From Chaetoderma sp. LZ-2023a (lineage: Eukaryota > Mollusca > Caudofoveata > Chaetodermatida > Chaetodermatidae): a DNA stretch of 64,000 nt. Of this stretch, positions 34,382 through 45,775 are shown in pieces; the stretch's first letter is position 1; the number at the start of each line of letters is the position of its first letter. The position numbers and the translations under genes were made by a program. Location of the stretch: positions 1 to 64,000 of the forward strand of contig JAVVLW010002751.1 in assembly GCA_034401795.1 (NCBI GenBank), read 5' to 3'. The notes under the pieces were generated by a model. The model made no database searches, was not told where the DNA came from, and saw only the letters and a program-made list of their open reading frames with translations.

Positions 34382-35085
34382 CTGAACAAGCTTGATGTCC
34401 AAGATCTTTCCTGTCTCGAGATCCATCATGGAGTATGATCCAAACATGGCAGTATGACCAGGCGAACAACATCTACCATCACCACCAACTTTCACAATCC
34501 TACCCTCCTGGCGAATCCCTTCGAACATGATGCTCTGGCTCCGTTCCCACACTGAAATTATTGATGGAGTCAAATATGAAGACTGAAGAGATAGATATGT
34601 GCCTACGCTGAACTCCAATAAAATCCAAAACTCCTAAAATCTTTACAGGACTTGCACCAGCAAACATAATCCCTGCACTTAACAGAAGGTTGCCCATGGG
34701 CATTGTTCCAGACATTTGCTGACTACACCAGTGTTCAGTTTCACCACATGCATGATAGGTTGAGGTACACATCAAGCATGTGCCCACACTCCTCTTAACG
34801 ATACAAACATGAAATCCACATAAAGAACATTTTCCAAACAATTTGTCAAGACAGGATTCATATACAATAAATATCCTTTCTTTATTACATGTTTCAACAC
34901 TTTCACTTTCAGGCTCACTGTCGCTGGACACACTGCCGTCTTAATTTGGTGTCCAGTCAACATCATTGGTATCGCCACCCTTCATTCACCTTCGGCAATG
35001 TAGTATCTAAAGTACCGGTATTATCTAGTTCTGTTGGTGTTAACTTATCACTACATGTATCTGTTTGAGTCGCCATGTCCACCAT
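34382..35085 (-). pseudogene. Transposase-like gene, exon 1
   Basis: A possible start ATG is at 35,085-35,083 (MVDMATQTDT). The acidic serine-rich stretch SSDSEPESESVE precedes the cysteine-rich N-terminal part and the GGDGRCCSPGH motif. The exon ends LVQ at a consensus donor CAG|GTGAAG (phase 0). Three breaks lie in this exon: a frame change near 34,975, TAA at 34,943-34,941, and a frameshift near 34,605-34,612 that looks like a deletion of several bases between GVQ and TYLSLQ. Confidence 0.65.
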
Positions 35086-35934
35086 GCTGGCTGAGCATTG
35101 GATGCGCACACTCCTTCTGGCCTGATGAAGAAATAAATCTTTACTTAGATTGTAACTATAGTTCAGACTTACATATATGGAACTTAACAGATTACATTAT
35201 CACTGATTAACCCACTTATTTCGGACTTCTGATTATATTCAATATGTTCACTATTTTCAATACAATAAGTATAGTTTAAGGGTATGTTGATTATATTAAA
35301 ATTGGTTTAACTGTAACTCAAACGCTATTTACCAAGATACATGTAGGCGCACAGCCCTCGTCAAACAGTTTTCAGAATATGAAACAGCTTTACTAATTAG
35401 CTCATTTGAAAGCCCTTTTTCAGAATTCTGAATAAAAGACACTAACATTTTAAATCCCACATATTTCAATTTCAAAGTAACTGCTTGAATAAATTAAAAC
35501 TGTTTTGATTGAAAGCTGTTGCTGGCTTCAAGACTCAAAATTTTCATCACATGTAGACATCCCCACACATTTTTAAAATCGGTAAAGATGGCAGAATCCA
35601 AACAAGTTGTTTAAGTGATATATGCATATGATTGTGGATAGCAACTATGTAATGTAGGGATGCAATGAGACACTTGTCTAAAAGTAATCTTAGGCGAGTC
35701 GGGATGAAGGAGCGCAATCATTCAGCTCTTGTGGAGAGGCCTTATTCACATTATTTGCTTTGTAAATACATATATGCATGATATATATGTTGACTAAATA
35801 AAGTTTTATAATCAAATCCATGTTCTTATTGTTCTTCACAATAATGTCCTTGAATGTATACTTTTTCTGATGAATATAAATGAGCTTCCTGACCTACTAA
35901 CCGGACACTGCAAAATATTTCAACACAGATAGAA
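35086..35934. other. Unassigned sequence upstream of the transposase-like gene
   Basis: No clear promoter, repeat or gene seen. Confidence 0.4.
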
Positions 35935-36190
35935 CTCATGGCAGAGCCAAATGTAAATGTCCTCTTGCACTCCGCAATCATATGGGAAACTCATACCTAA
36001 TTTTGGCGAGTTCTGTCCCACGGTTTCGGAGGAAATACGTTATAATCAATTTCACCGTCTTGACCCCTGCCCCGCCCCAATGTGGGCAGAGCCAAATCAA
36101 AACATTGTCTTGTAAAGCACAATCATATGAGTAACCCACATTCCAACTTTGGTTCAATTCCACCAAATGGTTTGGGAGGAGAGTGACTGA
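35935..36190 (-). repeat. Two units of the 148-bp repeat, reversed
   Basis: Read on the minus strand it gives 'ctcctcccaaaccatttggt', 'ggaattgaaccaaagttgga', 'gtgggttactcatatgattg' and a second unit with 'gaactcgccaaaattaggta'. Confidence 0.75.
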
Positions 36191-36334
36191 CAGACAGGCT
36201 TGATATTGACTTTTAGGGGAATGTTATCGTTATAAATCTTGTTGGATATTAATTACCATACAATAATGCATCAAATTTGATAAAATTCGTGCCTAAAGTT
36301 GCTTTCTCCATATATGACTTTTAAGGACGATAGA

Positions 36335-36450
36335 CAAAACCTGTCCTTCGGATGAGACATTAAACCTAGGTCCCGTCTCCTTACATGTAGGTGGACGCTA
36401 AAGATCTCACTGTCTGAGGTTGAAACTCGTCAGGTAGAGAAATTTTAGCT
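36335..36450 (+). repeat. SINE-like fragment
   Basis: 'acctgtccttcggatgagac', 'attaaacctaggtcccgtct' and 'gctaaagatctcactgtctg' resemble the conserved 3' part of SINEs common in molluscs and fish. No tRNA-like head is visible. Confidence 0.35.
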
Positions 36451-37346
36451 GGCCCTTTGGTCACAGTTTGGCCTCTTTTAAAGGAATAGGGGCAGATGGG
36501 AAATGGAAGTCTTTGGCCAACTGGCGTAAGCCCATTAATCTGACCCTTAGTCCATTAAACCAGCCTTTGTCTATATATAGGTATACAAGCACATTTTTAA
36601 AAGAAGATTGTGCGTGTATGGCTCTATAAAGATAATTTAAAAATACGATGTACCGCCATTGGCTGTGTGAGCTCACTACAAGATTCGTTTACCTGCCAAC
36701 TGATGTGTTTCCTGGTGGTGTACAGCTTGCATTAGAAGTATTCTATACATTTTCCTGGTTCCTGAAACGGATCCATTTTTCCCCTCGTCCCAGCAGCAAC
36801 AGGATTTTGAAGGAAGGTTCGTTTAAAGAAAAGCAGTTCCGAGAGACGGGATCTACTCATGCAAACGCAGGATGAAGTCACACATGCGAGGTCACCGAGA
36901 AGCGTCTATTATAGTATTTAATATGTTATTATTCCGAGGGGGATCGTCTGCATGTTTAGAATGAGTACATGCGGTCACACAGGTACGTAATACTCTATCT
37001 TAAAGAGAGGTGGCGTGAGATAAAACAGCTGAAATAATCAATGTTATGTAGTCTTGCTGCCCTCACTGTCAAACAGGGGGTTCTCCTAAGTGAAATAATG
37101 AAGAAAAATATGTAATTACCAGTATTCGTAAATTTGTGGTGTTAGTTTTCGTAAATTTGTGGTGTTGCAATTCTTTGTTATAACTGGAGATATATTGACC
37201 GAACTGCATGGGTGATCACCCCTAGGGGTCATCTAGAAATGTGAACAATTTGGGGTCAAAATTTCAAATGGCAAGTTCACAGTGACCAGATTGATCACAA
37301 TTATCACGGTGACGATTTAATAATAACACAGGCCTTTCTAATCTCG
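36451..37346. other. Unassigned sequence
   Basis: Only short ORFs without recognisable similarity. A 'gtaaatttgtggtgtt' phrase is repeated at 37,127 and 37,149. Confidence 0.4.
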
Positions 37347-37470
37347 TCCGTTTGCAGACCAAGAGAGGACTATTTTTGAAAATTTACCACTGGAATGACT
37401 GGCTCGATAAACGAGGCAGTCACTCCAGTGGTAAGTTTTCAAGGATAGTCTTCTCTGGCTCTGTAATTAC
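37347..37470. repeat. Palindromic MITE-like element (18.7-kb family)
   Basis: 'gaggactatttttgaaaatt' and 'taccactggaatgactggct' are mirrored by 'ggcagtcactccagtggtaa' and 'caaggatagtcttctctggc'. Confidence 0.7.
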
Positions 37471-37941
37471 ATGTACCAGATCTTCCATTTTAATTTTTTC
37501 TAAATCACATGGAAATTATCTAATTTCATTTTCCAGATTTATTCATTCAGACTGCCCTCCCCTCTACCTCGATTAAGGGTGGCCCACCCCTTATGGCATG
37601 GATGCACACACTCTACCCCCTCCAAACACCCCTAGGGAGTCCTGGGGACTGATTAGAAAATTGTAAAAAAAAACCTACAAGCTTGGGGAGACATTTGGAG
37701 TACTAGTTGGGAAAGGGTTATAAGATGTTGGTTCTCGGGTTGGTTGTTCACTATTATTTCACATAGAAATGTGTACATTAAAATGTTTTCAGGGTTTTCA
37801 TGATTCTGCTGAATGTAAATCCCAGCATTCATCACTCAAGTTGCTGCCGGTTTGCTTGCATCTATCTCGGACGTGGCGTTTCGCTTTTTTATATTTCCGA
37901 CAACCTAAATGTATTTTCTCTTTAAGTTTAGCAGTTATCGA

Positions 37942-38050
37942 AACAAGACTATTTTTGAAAATGTACCACTGAACTGACTGGTGCGGTAACCGAACCAGTC
38001 ATTCCATCGAAAATTTTCAAATATAAATTTCTCTCGAACTGTAAATGAAC
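37942..38050. repeat. Palindromic MITE-like element (18.7-kb family)
   Basis: 'aagactatttttgaaaatgt' and 'accactgaactgactgg' are mirrored by 'ccagtcattccatcgaaaat' and 'aaatttctctcgaactgtaa'. Confidence 0.7.
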
Positions 38051-39011
38051 ATCTGAGAGTGTGCATACAACAGTGCTTGAATTGCAAAAAAAAAAATTTC
38101 TATTATATAACATCATTCGCAATCAACCTATTATTTCAAATAGCAACAGGTTTTAATTCTAAGTTTTTGCCCAGGTTATTTCTTTTACAAACACTAGATA
38201 TTCTGTTCTCTAGTTTTCATGTTTCTTGTTTATTTAATCACATGGAAATTATCTAAGTTTAATTAATTTTATTTGATAATATTGACAATGATTTTCATCT
38301 CTTAATATTTTTATTTCATAATTCTCACCTGAGTTCATTTTATAGATTTAATTTTACAGACTGCCCTCCACCCCCTATCAAGGGTGTCCACCCCACCACA
38401 CCTCATTTCGCATAGATGCACACTCGCCATGCCATCCAATTCTTCTCCCATCCAAATCCCCCTTGAGGTGAGATCAGAAAATTTTGAAAAACTTCAACCC
38501 TGGAGAGAGTACTTAGGCTGCAGTGGGGGAGGGTGTATGGGGTGGGTCCCTGGGTTAATACTCTGGATAATTAGGCGGTCCTAGGATCCTCCCCCGGTAA
38601 AATTCTGATAATTTGACTCTGAGTGGCCATTTCAGACAATATTTCTAATAAATGGGCTTAATAATGTGTGGTGGGGCACTGGCGGGGTAGCTGGACTCTT
38701 GGTTCCAACACCCGTCTTTAGTGGGGCTTTTGTAGGAGGCCTTGGGGGAGGGTGTGTGGCATGGTGGTCGTGGCGGAATTGATTTTCCTCCTGATTCGAT
38801 GAGAATGCAAACTTAATCTCTGACCCACTGTGGAAGCCCCTGAGTCCCCATCCTACCCCCAAGTGAAATAAAGTACCCCACTTCCACCCACTCTTACACT
38901 GCATCCAACAATTACACCCGCCAACAACAGTTCATTAGGCAGCAACAGGCACCGCATACACCCCGAGCAGCATCATAATTTTTTTATTTTTCAGTTTTAA
39001 CACTTATTTAG

Positions 39012-39054
39012 AGCAACCCTTCGGGGAAGCAACGCAACCCTTCGGGGAAGCACC
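39012..39054 (+). repeat. Short direct duplication
   Basis: 'gcaacccttcggggaagcaa' is followed directly by 'gcaacccttcggggaagcac'. Confidence 0.9.
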
Positions 39055-39124
39055 TCTAAGAGCGAGTCATGGCCCAAATACATCTCGGTGTAAGCGGCCA
39101 ATAAACCAACTAAAACAACAAAAC

Positions 39125-39440
39125 AAACACATGATCAATTGCGTCATGAATGATGCGATTTAGTCCGTAATAAACGCGTAATAGTCTATTAAGTTGTTCT
39201 AATATTTAATAAACATGCGGACGAATATTTTGGAACTAATTTGGATGGGCAGCACAGTGAAATTCGTTTCAAAATCTTCAACAGCGTAACTGTATAGTTT
39301 TCTGGAAATTAGAATTCAGGGAGTAATCGATCCCAACACGGCCAAAGGGCGGTTGGAGCCTTGCTAGAAAGGATTGTGGCATAGCTAAAACTTGATTCAT
39401 CCATTCATATTCAGCAGTCACACAGTTTGTGCATGATCAC
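39125..39440. repeat. Dispersed repeat, long copy
   Basis: Collinear with about 62,395-62,720: 'taatagtctattaagttgtt', 'attcagggagtaatcgatcc', 'caacacggccaaagggcggt' and 'gcatagctaaaacttgattc' all have counterparts in order. The left part overlaps the 21.06-kb family. Confidence 0.65.
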
Positions 39441-41930
39441 TTTAGTACAAGTGCCTCATGCTGGTCTGATGCCTATATTTGTGTTTATATCATGGTAAAT
39501 AAACACCTTTCAATTTCATATGTATTTGCAAGATCCATGCAATTAGATTGATAATGATTGTTAATTCAAGAAAAGCTAATTGAAATTCATGAATACCTCA
39601 CACACGCCCATGCATTGCACATGTGCCATCTGTAATTTCGCTGTTGTCAGGGGGAACTGGCTATGCTACGTGCTGGGTCAATGATCGACTCTGTGATGGT
39701 GGTTGTCGTATGAAGACCATTAGCTACCGAGGCCCAATATGAGTACCTCTATTATAAGTGAATCATTCAAGCTCAGACAGATATATATGAATAAATTGTC
39801 AAGCAACAGCGGAATAGGAACGAATGTATGGCATTATGAGTTGATCGGCTGTCAAAATAAGATTATTAGTATAATGCTGTCAGAAATCCGTCAAATCAAT
39901 TTGGATGCAAATGGAGCAATCCACTGAATAGTGTTGCATGTGAAAATCTTGGATAAGATCTGATTGGCACGACAAAGATAGCCAACCAATCGGATACCAC
40001 TTCCCAAAGAAGGAATAGCAAATTTGATAGATAATCAAAGTCATCCGCCTATCTGAATATACGGCATTGATAGGCTTTTAGAGCCATCCCTCGACGACCA
40101 GATGATACTAAAATTTAGTTATCATTTATAAGATCGATTAGCCATTCTTAGTTTTATGCAACATTACTTTCATATTCCGTATCAGGTTAACTTTACCCAA
40201 TTTGTCTATCATTTTGATTTAAAATTAACCAGCTTGTACAGCACATTTGTTTACTATTAATGTGTGTATAGCTACAGACTATAAGGCTAAAGATACACAT
40301 TTATTCCACATAACACCTTTTGGTATAATGTTGGTGTTTTAGTCAACTTTGCAGCACACACATGACTAATATGGTTAAATACATAACATAATCTAGCGCA
40401 GGTGCAGGAGTTGCTGTCCAAAACCAACTAAGATATTGGTCAGCAAAGCATGCAGGTTCTGGACTGAGAAAGGATCAGTTTGTTTATATTCGATAGGACA
40501 CAGCCTATTGACAACACTCCAGTACCTTTCTTATATAGCTGAAATGCTAGAACACGAATATCAAATCGTGATAGACGTGTTCATCTGATTATATTGTACG
40601 GATGACTGAAGTCATAGGGATTTCTATGAAGTAATAACATAGTAATGACGTAAGCAACTGGACGTCATGGCATTCCGCATTATAGAAGAACCTTAGCTGA
40701 TCAGATAAAACCAATAATCACGAATAGAGTTGATCGTGTTTACCTTTGAATATGACATGTACTCAAACAAAGTTTAATGATGATGCGCGAAGTAGTGAAT
40801 AAAATACAACTAAATGTATGAATTCGGATGATGTACTAAGCGGTTGAATAAACACAGCTACATAGCAAGTGTGATAACGATGCATGATATATTTGGTATT
40901 CTAGATACATCTCTGAACAAATGTGGAACTTTATAGTTCAGTGTCTCGAAGTGAAATATTAATTCCGTAGCAGAAATTAGTTATCGAATTCGATTATGAT
41001 TCTTAGTTACTGTGTCTGAAACAAAATCAGTAGTAGAACTGGGTTATTGATTTTGTCTGTGAATTCTATCCTAATGCGAAATCATGTCTAGAGTGATTGT
41101 CTAGTCAAATGACAAGAGATAGGATAATAATGATGGTCGGGGCAATGTTGGAGGAATGGGGTCAATCGTAGGCAAACAACTGGGATACCATGACATGATT
41201 TATTCAAATAATGAATATACATAATTGAATTAAACGACCAATCTACAATAATCTACGGTTTTGCTGCCTAACCAATTTCACGATCTGTGACAGATGATAA
41301 ATTGATTGGAAACCGGACCTGCAATACCTTGAACACAGAATATATATCTACCCTTTACAAATCCATGATATCGATGGTGGCTTTCAATAGTTGAAGTGTC
41401 GCTGGGTGACGATAGTCCGGTTATTCGACAGAAACAACTTAACAAACCTAGTTTCAAGTTTTACATGTTATCGTAACAATTTATTATCTTGACCGGATGG
41501 CAAGTTACTGGCACGTTTTCGGACTTTATCTCTTTCTGCTGGATCGCTGGTAGGCATTAGTGGGGTTGGACTATGAAAAACACTCACCAATTATGATGAC
41601 ATGACAATTTCTTTCTGAGCAAAACGTCACTCTGTCGATCGTTATCAAATCAGGTACATCGTGTCTTGATCATCCTATTGGTCAGACGAAGTAACATCAT
41701 GGGCAATTATAGACCATCTACATAGGTTTATAGAATAGAACACTAAAAATTAACCGATATATTCGCTAAACTATCCCGTCGCATATATAGCGCAAAGTAA
41801 ATGACTGATCAGGGGAAATAATTTACACACATTATATAATATACCAAAAAGAGTTTGATATAGTTATTTCAAATTTAAAAGATTTACTTTCTTATTTTCA
41901 TTTTTCTTTCATTTCCTGAGAAGGCACTGT
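39441..41930. other. Unassigned sequence
   Basis: AT-rich, without long ORFs, RNA genes or repeats that I could identify. Confidence 0.5.
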
Positions 41931-42038
41931 CATTACGATATAATGAAAATTTGACCACTCAAATAAAACTGTATAACATATACATTTATATGTTATAAAG
42001 TATTATTTGCGTGGTCAAACTTTCATCATATCATACTG
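41931..42038. repeat. Palindromic MITE-like element, second family
   Basis: 'gatataatgaaaatttgacc' with 'actcaaataa' on the left mirrors 'ttatttgcgtggtcaaactt' with 'tcatcatatcat' on the right, around an 'acatatacatttatatgt' centre. It is unrelated in sequence to the 18.7-kb palindromes. Confidence 0.75.
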
Positions 42039-42469
42039 TCTGTGTATATATATACTACTAATGGACCCTAATGTATAGATACGATTATTTTACTTTCGCT
42101 TATTTTGGCTTTACATAATTGGTAATATTAATATAATTGATGTTATAGTTAATACATTTGAGTTAATTTATTTGTGCTAGATGCCAGATGTTGCGCATAA
42201 ATAGTGGTCAATATTGATATTATATAACCAGTTCCATAATTCAGATTAAACTGTTGACACTCGACGATGTTAAATTGGTTTAAACGTGATTTATTTTGTT
42301 CAGATTGAAGCACGATAAGACTTAGAGTCTTATGCCCGTGTCTCACATACACATACAGATTATTCAACCCTTTTTTACAACAAAATGGCGGAAAATCATA
42401 ATAGTTTAATTAATTGTAGTCTATTGGTGTGCATAAGTGTGTGGATATTGAGTGTGACGTGGGGGAGAG

Positions 42470-42545
42470 TAGGAAGAAAGACCGAGATGGAGAGAGAGGG
42501 GGAAAGGGGGGAGAGAGGGTGAGAGATAGAGAGAGCGAGGAATAA
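42470..42545 (+). repeat. GA-rich low-complexity tract
   Basis: Repeated 'gagaga' and 'ggggga' runs, located just 3' of the minus-strand LINE ORF2 end. Confidence 0.85.
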
Positions 42546-42657
42546 GATCAAATGGAAGAATGGCAGAGGTGAGCTCTAGGTGCTGCCTTCGTCCCGACCT
42601 GTACGTGTTGGGCTGCTGTCCATTTACCCCTTAAACTATAAGTTCGGGAACGGGAAG

Positions 42658-43407
42658 CTACTGAAAGCGGTTGGTGTTAATTATGTATTGACATACCGTA
42701 TTACAGATCAGTTTGTTCATTTCCAAGTTGGCAGTGTAAGTCCCGTATAGAAGCTGGTTGACCGTAAGATTAGCAAGAGAAATATCGTTCAAGGCAAGCT
42801 GATTTTGGAAAACGACTCTTTGCTCGTTAAAAAGGGCACAATGTAAGAGGTAGTGGTTTGTAGATTCATCATTGTTCCCACAAGAACAACTGGCAGATTC
42901 CGACAGAAAGTTGTCAAATAGATGTCGGTTTAAAGAACTACAACCATTTTGGAGCCTGCATAGCATTATGTTGGCAAACCTCGGGCCTACGTAATACCAC
43001 TCAGGGGGTTGTCGTATGGGTGACATAGCCTTGAGTTTGCTTTTAAATTCTAGAAGAGTGACAGAATCTCTCACCGGCACAGGAAGCATATTCCAGGCGC
43101 GGATGGTTGCTGGGAAAAAGGATCCGTAGAAGTGCTCAGTACGGCAGCGGAACTGAGTGAAGAAATTTGAATGACGGATATTGTAAGGAGTTCGTGCTTG
43201 GGATAGTGTGGGAAGATGGTTGACCAGAACCTCACAGGTCATCCCGTTAATAATTTTAAATTGCATAGATAATCTATGAAATTCACGTCTGCTTGACAGG
43301 GTTTCGATGCCTGTTTCTAAGTACAGGTCTTCAGTGCTCGCACTACGTGTCATTCCACATACCGTTCTGAGACCATCTTTTTGGATATCCTCTACTGCAT
43401 GGCACAA
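42658..43407 (-). pseudogene. LINE ORF2 C-terminal region (post-RT, zinc-finger part)
   Basis: An open frame of 249 codons with no RT catalytic motifs. It matches the C-terminal domain of LINE ORF2 proteins: VEDIQKDGLRTVCGMTRS, LSSRREFHRLSMQFKIINGM, SFFPATIRAWNMLPVPVRDS and GPRFANIMLCRLQNGCSSLN. It ends with the zinc-binding pattern CSCGNNDESTNHYLLHC. It is a typical 5'-truncated LINE insertion; the family could be the same as copies A-C, but those lack this part so this cannot be tested. The open frame over 750 bp suggests a younger age than B. The 3' UTR would be downstream of 42,657 on this strand; no poly-A tail is obvious. Confidence 0.78.
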
Positions 43408-44178
43408 TTAGCTAACAGTATTCAGCAACACCATTTCAGAAATGGAGTACAGCTTCCATGCAACTGTAGCGATTGCTACTGATTGCATTAACATGAGCAG
43501 ACTAATGTCAGCCATACCCCAATCTTGTGCAGGATCTAACAATTATACAACTATCGTAGATGATATTTCCTTTCTACGTGCATTTCCATTCAGATTATTG
43601 CAACGCATTTCTGAATAAACGTGAGTATTGACTCACATAACAATGCCTTTCAGCCAAATCGTTCTCACATGATGCAGTAGGTGTGATATCTAGTTCCACT
43701 AGCGAATTGCCTTTGCCATTTCAGAATGAACTGCATTGACGAATCCACAATTTCCCGATCATGAGTGAGCGTATAAGCTTCAATTACCTCTCGAGCTATT
43801 ATTTACAAATGCATAACAATAATACTATCCAAAACCCAGAATCTTGCATTTTTATAGTCGTAGCCTAATTATGTTCAGACTAACCTTGATTTAATCAACT
43901 ACAACACCATGTTAGGAACATGCCAGTACAAGGCTCTTGCGAGTAGCACTGATTTAATGCCGCTGAATAAGATACAGAATATTCGAAACAATTATGTGGC
44001 ATCTCGGGCAAATTGTGCATCATAACATTGTAATGGGCTCACAACTAAAAATCAAAACCTATGCTCTGCTTGATTCCATAACAAATGGACGATAATTAAG
44101 AACTGCCTTGAGCCGGCTGCCGAACCCTTACTCCCTCTTTGAGGTTAGGTTTACCCTCTGCTCAAGACCAGTTTTAAG
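43408..44178. other. Unassigned sequence
   Basis: Nothing recognised between the LINE fragment and the gypsy 3' end. Traces of LINE coding sequence may extend to about 43,440. Confidence 0.4.
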
Positions 44179-45057
44179 TGTTGTCTCAATAATCGCCCTC
44201 GGAATCTAACCATATAATTCTGTTAGATAATGCTATAATATTACAGTTTCTGCAATCGAATGTTATCTTGTAGAATATATATAGGCTATCGTATTTGTGT
44301 ATCAGTAGGTCATATAACACTTCATGACATACCCTTCCAGGCAGGAATGCCTTTCTAGGCAAGATATCAAATTTACTAAAGCTCCGCGAACAGCTTCTAG
44401 CTATGTTCATAAAGCATACATAATTATATTGTCTCTGTACGACGCGAGGAGTGGGGAGGGGTATGGAGAGGGGTTCTCCTACTCGCGCGTACTGTAGATG
44501 GTGGCAGTGCATTCATTTCATCCGTATGCTCAGTTCTCCCGTAACTGGATAAGAGGGTGTGTGCGGGAGGAATGTTAGCTGGTGTTGTTTATGATAATGA
44601 CTGTTGTAGGGGGATCCGGACTGCTGTACAAGGATAATCTTATGTGTAGTGGGCGTATTCTAGTTTTCCACGCTGGTGAACGCCGAGTCTGTTGTTATTG
44701 CGGAAGGTCGGGATTGCGGGAGGGATTATTTCTCCCGTATCTTGTGCGGATGGATTTGTTGAGGGAATTTTTATGTCGCTAACGGTACTTAATTAAAACC
44801 GTTAGGTGCTGTTAAACGATGTTGTCGCTGGTGATGAATGACTCTGTTGTTCTGAGTATAACTGAGTATGTGTGTGATGTTCGCGCAACATTGAATGGAT
44901 GTATCCAGCACTAAAGGCAAGTGTACTTTGTATGTAATTGACGTTCTGTCTGTGGTGTGATGTGCTGACTGCTCCGGGGTGGGGGGGGGCGGGAGATTGG
45001 TGGGCCTATGGAGAGGGTGGCCCTTGGACAGGTGGGATGTGGTCATCTCCCGTTACA
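44179..45057 (-). repeat. Candidate gypsy 3' LTR
   Basis: It begins TGTAACGGGAGATGACC directly after the pol stop codon and contains further 'acgggaga' motifs (about 44,533-44,540). No second copy is in the window, so both boundaries are unproven. The sequence before it is not purine-rich. Confidence 0.35.
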
Positions 45058-45775
45058 CGACGGTTGGTGCCTTGCCATAGTTTGTAGCCACCGGGAAAAT
45101 TCGAGCTGAGAGTCTGCTGAACAGGCTGCTTCCCTGTCCACCGCATGGGGTATTGTTGTTCGATGCGGTGCGGGATGCCAGCTCCTCTGTAACAGCAGTC
45201 TCTCTCATATCTGAAGATTGACGGTCAACAGATGACGAGTGGAATGTGAAATCGACGGGGACGGTGATGTCCGAACTTGGTGTATAGATAAGGGACGCCA
45301 ATTCGGTCTGGGGCGGTGTTGTTGTTATGGTCAGGGGTGCAGCTTGGGTGGAGATTGGTCTGGTGATTTGGGGGTGATTTGGGGGCGTGGTCGGGTACAC
45401 CTTGTTGTACGGTTCTGCGGTTCTAGACACGCCAAGGCTTCATCCAACTTCCGCTTGTGGTAACCCTATGATGGGGGGTATAGCATGAAGTAGGTGGGAA
45501 TGGGAAGAGGTCGGTGGAACAGCTTTTCCATCCGGCCCCTTGGACAACACAAACGAGAAGTTCTTCAAATACGACTTCTCAGATCGAGTAGACCCATACT
45601 GAGGAGGGAGAGGGCGAGTACGTATCTTGTCATCGTCCTCAGTGTCAGCCGCTTGTTCAGCAGTGTTCTGGCTTGGTAGAAGACGGGTTGAACTGGCACC
45701 GTGGTGCTCTGCACTAACTGTGGGAATACTAGTTTTCGCCCTGCCCGAGCTCTGGTACAGGGTCGTCACTGACAC
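45053..45775 (-). pseudogene. pol: Gypsy pol C-terminal tail
   Basis: Two frames (45,775-45,440 and 45,430-45,053) continue after the GPY/F domain. They are low in complexity, rich in Ser, Thr and Pro, and include DTEDDDK and RPLPPQYG. They end at a TAA that overlaps the presumed LTR start. The tail has no recognised domain, and an envelope gene is not indicated: there is no signal peptide or membrane segment. Confidence 0.5.

Larger units (their letters stand above)
29887..35085 (-). pseudogene. Six-exon transposase-like gene with a DDE-type core, lightly damaged
   Basis: Exons joined across five GT-AG introns give a continuous protein of a family common in fish and invertebrates as 'uncharacterized protein'. 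I believe it is transposase-derived; a Kolobok link is a guess. Motifs in order: CLDKLFGKCSLCG, PMGNLLLSAGIMFAGASPVK, GGDGRCCSPGHTAMFGSYSM, MELDGLKRSLDFL, VTDRHSSV, FDVWHVAKG, NHLYWCAASSNGDGELV, LSPAEQTDALESFHKLICC, LAALHFNENTRRSQAV. Likely catalytic acids are D in GGDGR, D in TDRH and E in ALESFH (inference). Breaks: a frame change near 34,975, an in-frame TAA at 34,943-34,941, a frameshift near 34,605-34,612 and one near 32,425-32,436. All splice sites are intact. No TIRs were found. Confidence 0.7.
37347..38590. repeat. Local duplication containing the two palindromes
   Basis: After each palindrome come 'aatcacatggaaattatcta' (37,503; 38,237), 'cagactgccctcc' (37,549; 38,359) and a related tail ('gattagaaaattgtaaaaa' at 37,651; 'gatcagaaaattttgaaaaa' at 38,472). 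Thus about 350 and 640 bp segments are duplicates, the second longer through extra AT-rich sequence. Confidence 0.6.

Noticed and set aside
36648-36875. 75-codon ORF beginning MYRHWLCELTTRF
   Set aside because: Short, no recognisable motif, and no splice context or repeats to support it.
44186-44512. 108-codon ORF in the presumed gypsy LTR as a possible envelope or accessory gene
   Set aside because: No signal peptide, membrane segment or known motif; it lies in sequence that looks non-coding.
45239-45463. Plus-strand ORFs across the gypsy region (45.2-51.5 kb)
   Set aside because: All are antisense to the minus-strand gag-pol frames and have no family motifs.
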